Positions 8,101-10,392 of a stretch of DNA of 10,392 nucleotides are shown in pieces (position 1 is the first letter of the stretch; every line of letters starts with the position of its first letter). Source of the DNA: Jimgerdemannia flammicorona. Lineage: Eukaryota; Mucoromycota; Endogonomycetes; Endogonales; Endogonaceae. The DNA is taken from contig RBNI01007365.1 of the NCBI GenBank assembly GCA_003990745.1, forward strand, positions 1 to 10,392, read 5' to 3'. Both the position numbers and the translations under genes were made by a program. The notes beneath the pieces were generated by a model that did no database searches, was not told where the DNA came from, and saw only the letters and a program-made list of their open reading frames with translations.

Positions 8101-8196
8101 GGTAGGGTACACCTTCTCAGGAAGGCCAGCCCATGCAATTCCGTGATTAATACCGATGATGGAAAGGGCACAAGTATTATGATTGCTTTTATCTAG
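8101..8196. other. right boundary of the transposon block
   Basis: Similarity to the first LINE ends around 8097. A small hairpin (CCTTC 8112-8116 with GAAGG 8121-8125) follows, and the first CpG since 6150 appears at 8142. The stretch TTTTATCTAG ending at 8196 looks like a fungal 3' splice site just before ATG 8197, but this is only a resemblance. Confidence 0.4.
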
Positions 8197-8376
8197 ATGC
8201 AGAGTCACTACATCACCGCTCCGAAGTGTGATGCCATGGCCATGAGATCCTCTCGGCCAAAATACTTTCCGATAATCGATCAATACCCCGCCGATGGTTT
8301 GCCATTTATCTCAGCCACAACGGCACATGTTTGCGAAAACCTGATCAAGGCCGTCAAGCTTCCATCGTTTACATAA
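8197..8376 (+). CDS. short hypothetical ORF or exon, possibly interrupted
   Basis: ATG at 8197 opens a 59-codon frame ending at TAA 8374-8376. It has ordinary CpG content, evenly used synonymous codons and mixed residues, including two cysteines (KCDAM near the start and AHVCENLIKAV near the end). The same frame continues past the stop for another 54 codons to 8538, with a basic segment (RVPKRARPDAQDRWRMKY), so the TAA may be a single disabling mutation in a longer exon. The pyrimidine-bearing TTTTATCTAG directly upstream would serve as an acceptor, in which case the ATG may be internal. No signal peptide or known domain is recognised. It may be a gene remnant cut by the transposon block, or chance. 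Confidence 0.25.
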   Translation: MQSHYITAPKCDAMAMRSSRPKYFPIIDQYPADGLPFISATTAHVCENLIKAVKLPSFT

Positions 8377-8480
8377 GACCATCGCGTACCAAAACGTGCT
8401 CGCCCCGATGCACAGGACCGTTGGCGGATGAAGTATCAAACTTATGTCAACCAAATACAAAACCTGTCCGCTCTCTCGCT

Positions 8481-8701
8481 TGTTGATTTATTCTACTTTT
8501 TATTCCCATCCTCTCTCCGTAATATATATATATATAAATAAACAAGACCCCTGAACTCAGACCTCTTTGTTAGAAGACACCTCGTGCATACTCTGTTTAT
8601 GCGTCTCGGTGCCTGGAGTTCAGTGCCGAGAACAGGACATGGGTCATAACATAATGAAAGAACGTATTCACTTGCATACATAATATAGTGCGGTCACAAC
8701 A
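8481..8701. mobile_element. possible solo LTR (221 bp)
   Basis: The segment begins TGTTG and ends CAACA, the inverted TG...CA termini usual in Copia-type LTRs. A TATA-like AT tract lies at 8522-8540, followed by two short hairpin pairs (CTGAACTC 8551-8558 with GAGTTCAG 8616-8623; CTCGG 8605-8609 with CCGAG 8626-8630). No target-site duplication is visible (TCGCT before, TAAGG after), no primer-binding site was recognised and no second copy exists in the window. Five-base termini can arise by chance, so this is a tentative call. Confidence 0.25.
8522..8540. repeat. AT/TA microsatellite
   Basis: A run of alternating A and T (ATATATATATATATA followed by AATA) interrupts otherwise mixed sequence. 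It could act as a TATA element for the proposed LTR or be a simple repeat only. Confidence 0.7.
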
Positions 8702-8922
8702 TAAGGATTTCCTATTTCCTCCTTAGCGGTTATCCTCAGCAGGCAATCCGTAGACTATTTGGCTCCTCTTGGTATTGTATTTGAACGAATGGAACTGAAC
8801 TGACTTCATTCCACGGCTACCGGGTTATTTTTATATACATTTCGTTGTTGATGCTGATCTTAATGGCATAAGCTATATTACTGGGTATGTATGTTCATTA
8901 TTAACTATAAAAGGATGGTCGA
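8702..8922. other. no feature recognised
   Basis: CpG is at ordinary density. Frames on both strands are closed at short intervals. A TATAAAA-like string at 8906-8912 (CTATAAAAGG) is the only promoter-like element, with no gene clearly placed to use it. Confidence 0.4.
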
Positions 8923-8976
8923 GTTTGCCATCTTGTGAAAGCTTGCCATTTTGTGGCAGCTTGCCATTTCATGGCG
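8923..8976. repeat. three-copy 18-bp tandem repeat
   Basis: Three adjacent units (8923-8940, 8941-8958, 8959-8976) share the consensus GCTTGCCATTTTGTGGCA with a few substitutions each. Eighteen is a multiple of three, and a minus-strand frame open across the array reads a repeating six-residue unit around KWQA. It could be a coding repeat, but the surrounding minus-strand frame (8901-9143) has no recognisable domain. Confidence 0.75.
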
Positions 8977-9132
8977 GTGGTCCCTCTTTCAGTATGAATT
9001 CTCTTGTGGATTGGAGGCAGGGTGCGATCAAATCTAGGCCAGGACAAATCACATGACCTTTTGGGATTACATACCAAAAAAGATTTTGATGGCTGGGACC
9101 CCTTGTTCCTGTCCATGACATCTTCTAGATAA

Positions 9133-9534
9133 AGAAATTCCATCTTTGTCCATTACACCCACTTGTCCAAATATTACCGCCTGGAGTATAACTTGCACCT
9201 GAACCAACCATACCACTGGCAACGCTGCAAGGAACTATGTCTAGGTTCAGCGCACGTGTACGATGGACGCTGTGCCATAGTTGGGTCCACCATTTCAAAG
9301 TCGCGAGATAGACTTCGCAAATTGCTCGCATATCTCGGTATTATATTACCGCAATCAAAAGGTGACTTGGGCGTAATATTTGTTGCCTGTGTTCACAATT
9401 ATATCCGCTACATTGAATACGGTCAAATCAAAACCGACCTAATTTCATTGGGAGATAAGGTCGGTTTTGATTTGAACGAACTCGAGGTAATTGAAAAACC
9501 ACCAATATATTCATATTTATATAAGCGTGAGTAA
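9133..9534 (+). CDS. hypothetical open frame without ATG
   Basis: A frame of 133 codons is open from after TAA 9130-9132 to TAA 9532-9534. It contains no ATG at all; the first conventional alternative is TTG at 9163, which would not normally start a nuclear gene. The product is mixed in composition with Cys, His and aromatic residues in its first half and no recognised motif, signal peptide or membrane segment. It contains the perfect inverted repeat at 9423-9475, which argues that at least its last third is shaped by DNA or RNA structure and not by protein coding. It could be a later exon, a gene relic or a chance frame. Confidence 0.2.
   Translation, partial: RNSIFVHYTHLSKYYRLEYNLHLNQPYHWQRCKELCLGSAHVYDGRCAIVGSTISKSRDRLRKLLAYLGIILPQSKGDLGVIFVACVHNYIRYIEYGQIKTDLISLGDKVGFDLNELEVIEKPPIYSYLYKRE
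9415..9483. repeat. long inverted repeat (18-bp perfect arms)
   Basis: The arms 9423-9440 and 9458-9475 are exact reverse complements (TCAAATCAAAACCGACCT and its complement) around a 17-nt spacer. Pairing resumes imperfectly outward to 9415 and 9483. Transcription across it would give a stable hairpin about 25 bp long. Candidates are a transposon terminal or internal palindrome, a small-RNA precursor, or a terminator-like structure. No downstream T tract is present. Confidence 0.85.
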
Positions 9535-9860
9535 CTTCTTGTCAGTGGCTCATTGGCAGGTTTCTCCTCCTAAGTATACCAGACAATTGGCTTTTGCTTT
9601 GATTTTCTGACTGAGGTTTATTCACTCTTATCTCTACAGTTGTGATTACTATCTGGTTGCTATGTGGCTAACTATAGAATGCACAGTGATGCTATTTTGG
9701 GAAGGGGGGTGACCAGGTGTGTCCTTGGGACACAGATCAATAAACCTGATTTGGTACTTTGCTAATTATAAGTGGTGGCACATGTGGGTAACTAGGTATG
9801 GGTAACTATGCTATGCTGAGTATTCACATCGTCTGGCTATACTATGTTATTTGCTTGTCA
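9528..9860 (+). mobile_element. CpG-free patch, possible gypsy 3' end and LTR start
   Basis: There is no CpG from 9528 to 9829, although both sides contain many, echoing the composition of the transposon block. GGGAAGGGGGG at 9699-9709 looks like a retrotransposon polypurine tract, immediately followed by TGACC as an LTR would be; a GTCA at 9857-9860 would give short inverted ends. Inside are a hairpin (TGTGTCC 9718-9724 with GGACACA 9728-9734), an AATAAA at 9739-9744 and a 14-bp imperfect direct repeat (TGGGTAACTA at 9785 and 9799). No coding remnant was recognised, so element type and ends are speculative. Confidence 0.3.
9739..9744 (+). promoter_or_regulatory. AATAAA motif in LTR-like patch
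   Basis: A polyadenylation-signal hexamer sits about 30 nt after the proposed LTR start. It would suit a plus-strand LTR but hexamers of this kind are common by chance. Confidence 0.25.
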
Positions 9861-10392
9861 CAATATGTTTCCACATTTCGAAGAGTAGAACTCGGCGAAG
9901 ACCATTAAACGGGAGCAAAATATTTATTTGTACGAAAAATTGCTATTAAACAATTATTACAACAGGGAAGTGTGAGATATTTTCTACTGATTGTCCCACG
10001 GTCCGTAGTTGTGTTTTGTGGTTGTTTTGTACCATTGCGAATTGTCCATCAAAGTTCCCTTTCCATCACAACGTTACGTCGACAAAATCGGCAACGGGGG
10101 CAAACGGCACAGGCAAGACCCGAGCCAATGCGGACGCGAACCTAGGGCGGGCGGATTAGGAACGGACAATGTGTATTCCCGAATTCTTTGTGCCGCGCAT
10201 ACCGTTCCGTTGTCGAACCGACATCTCCTAATTTGTACACAGTGTGTCCACCTTATTATGGTCCCGCCGTCCTTAGCATAGTCAGATATAGCCCTCCGCA
10301 TCACGTTGCATAAATAGGTCAAATATCGGGTCCGCGCCTCAAAGAATAAGAGTGTGCCACCTAGTGGTGCAGATTAAGTAATAGTTTACTCC
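9861..10392. other. CpG-bearing right flank, no gene recognised
   Basis: Sequence returns to ordinary or high CpG, peaking at about 10075-10200. Frames longer than 80 codons are open on both strands over nearly the same bases (plus 10009-10281, minus 10074-10322), a sign of stop-poor GC-rich DNA and not of a gene; neither product shows a recognisable domain. An interrupted palindrome, CCACCTAGTGG at 10357-10367, lies near the window end. Confidence 0.4.

Noticed and set aside
7975..8283. 102-codon minus-strand open frame crossing the right edge of the transposon block
   Set aside because: It spans the junction between LINE sequence and unrelated DNA, so it cannot be an old coding unit; the two halves differ in composition.
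10009..10322. Overlapping open frames on both strands near the window end
   Set aside because: Opposite-strand frames over the same GC-rich bases without domains are expected from low stop density.
8141..10392. tRNA, rRNA or CRISPR features
   Set aside because: No cloverleaf with A- and B-box sequences, no rRNA core sequence and no regularly spaced repeats were recognised.

Overview
This looks like a retrotransposon graveyard from a eukaryotic genome, most likely a filamentous ascomycete fungus. The evidence is a full-length but dead LINE of the general Tad/L1-like architecture (ORF1, then ORF2 with endonuclease and reverse transcriptase, then a poly-A tail), flanked by Ty3/gypsy fragments, with fungal-type sequence decay. 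A powdery mildew or another Leotiomycete would fit, but the sequence does not settle the lineage. I see no intact gene that I can name.

Layout. 1-180 is CpG-containing flank with three palindromic 11-bp repeats. 181-708 is a gag-like gypsy remnant. 709-6443 is a LINE of about 5.7 kb: 5' leader, ORF1 (852-2665), ORF2 (2701-6375), two AATAAA signals and a 27-nt poly-A tail. 6444-7160 is a gypsy fragment carrying RNase H, the integrase zinc-finger region and the first part of the integrase core. 7161 to about 8100 is a second, 3'-less copy of the LINE, starting at the same terminal base as the first. All of this is on the plus strand, and every reading frame is broken by many stops (mostly TAG) and frameshifts.

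The most informative signal is compositional. Between 181 and 8140 I count only five CpG dinucleotides, whereas CpG is common at 119-179 and resumes abruptly at 8142. The edges of this CpG desert match the edges of the transposon block. The loss can be tied to function: the reverse-transcriptase active site reads FANN instead of FADD through two changes that both look like CpG to CpA.

8141-10392 is different DNA, with normal CpG. It holds a short open frame with a splice-acceptor-like start (8197), a possible solo LTR (8481-8701), a three-copy 18-bp tandem repeat (8923-8976), an open frame without ATG (9133-9534) that contains a perfect 18-bp inverted repeat (9423-9475), and a 300-bp CpG-free patch with a polypurine tract and LTR-like start (9528-9829). 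No gene function can be assigned there. I did not find a new defence, metabolic or other genetic system; the interest lies in transposon nesting, mutation pattern and a few structured repeats.
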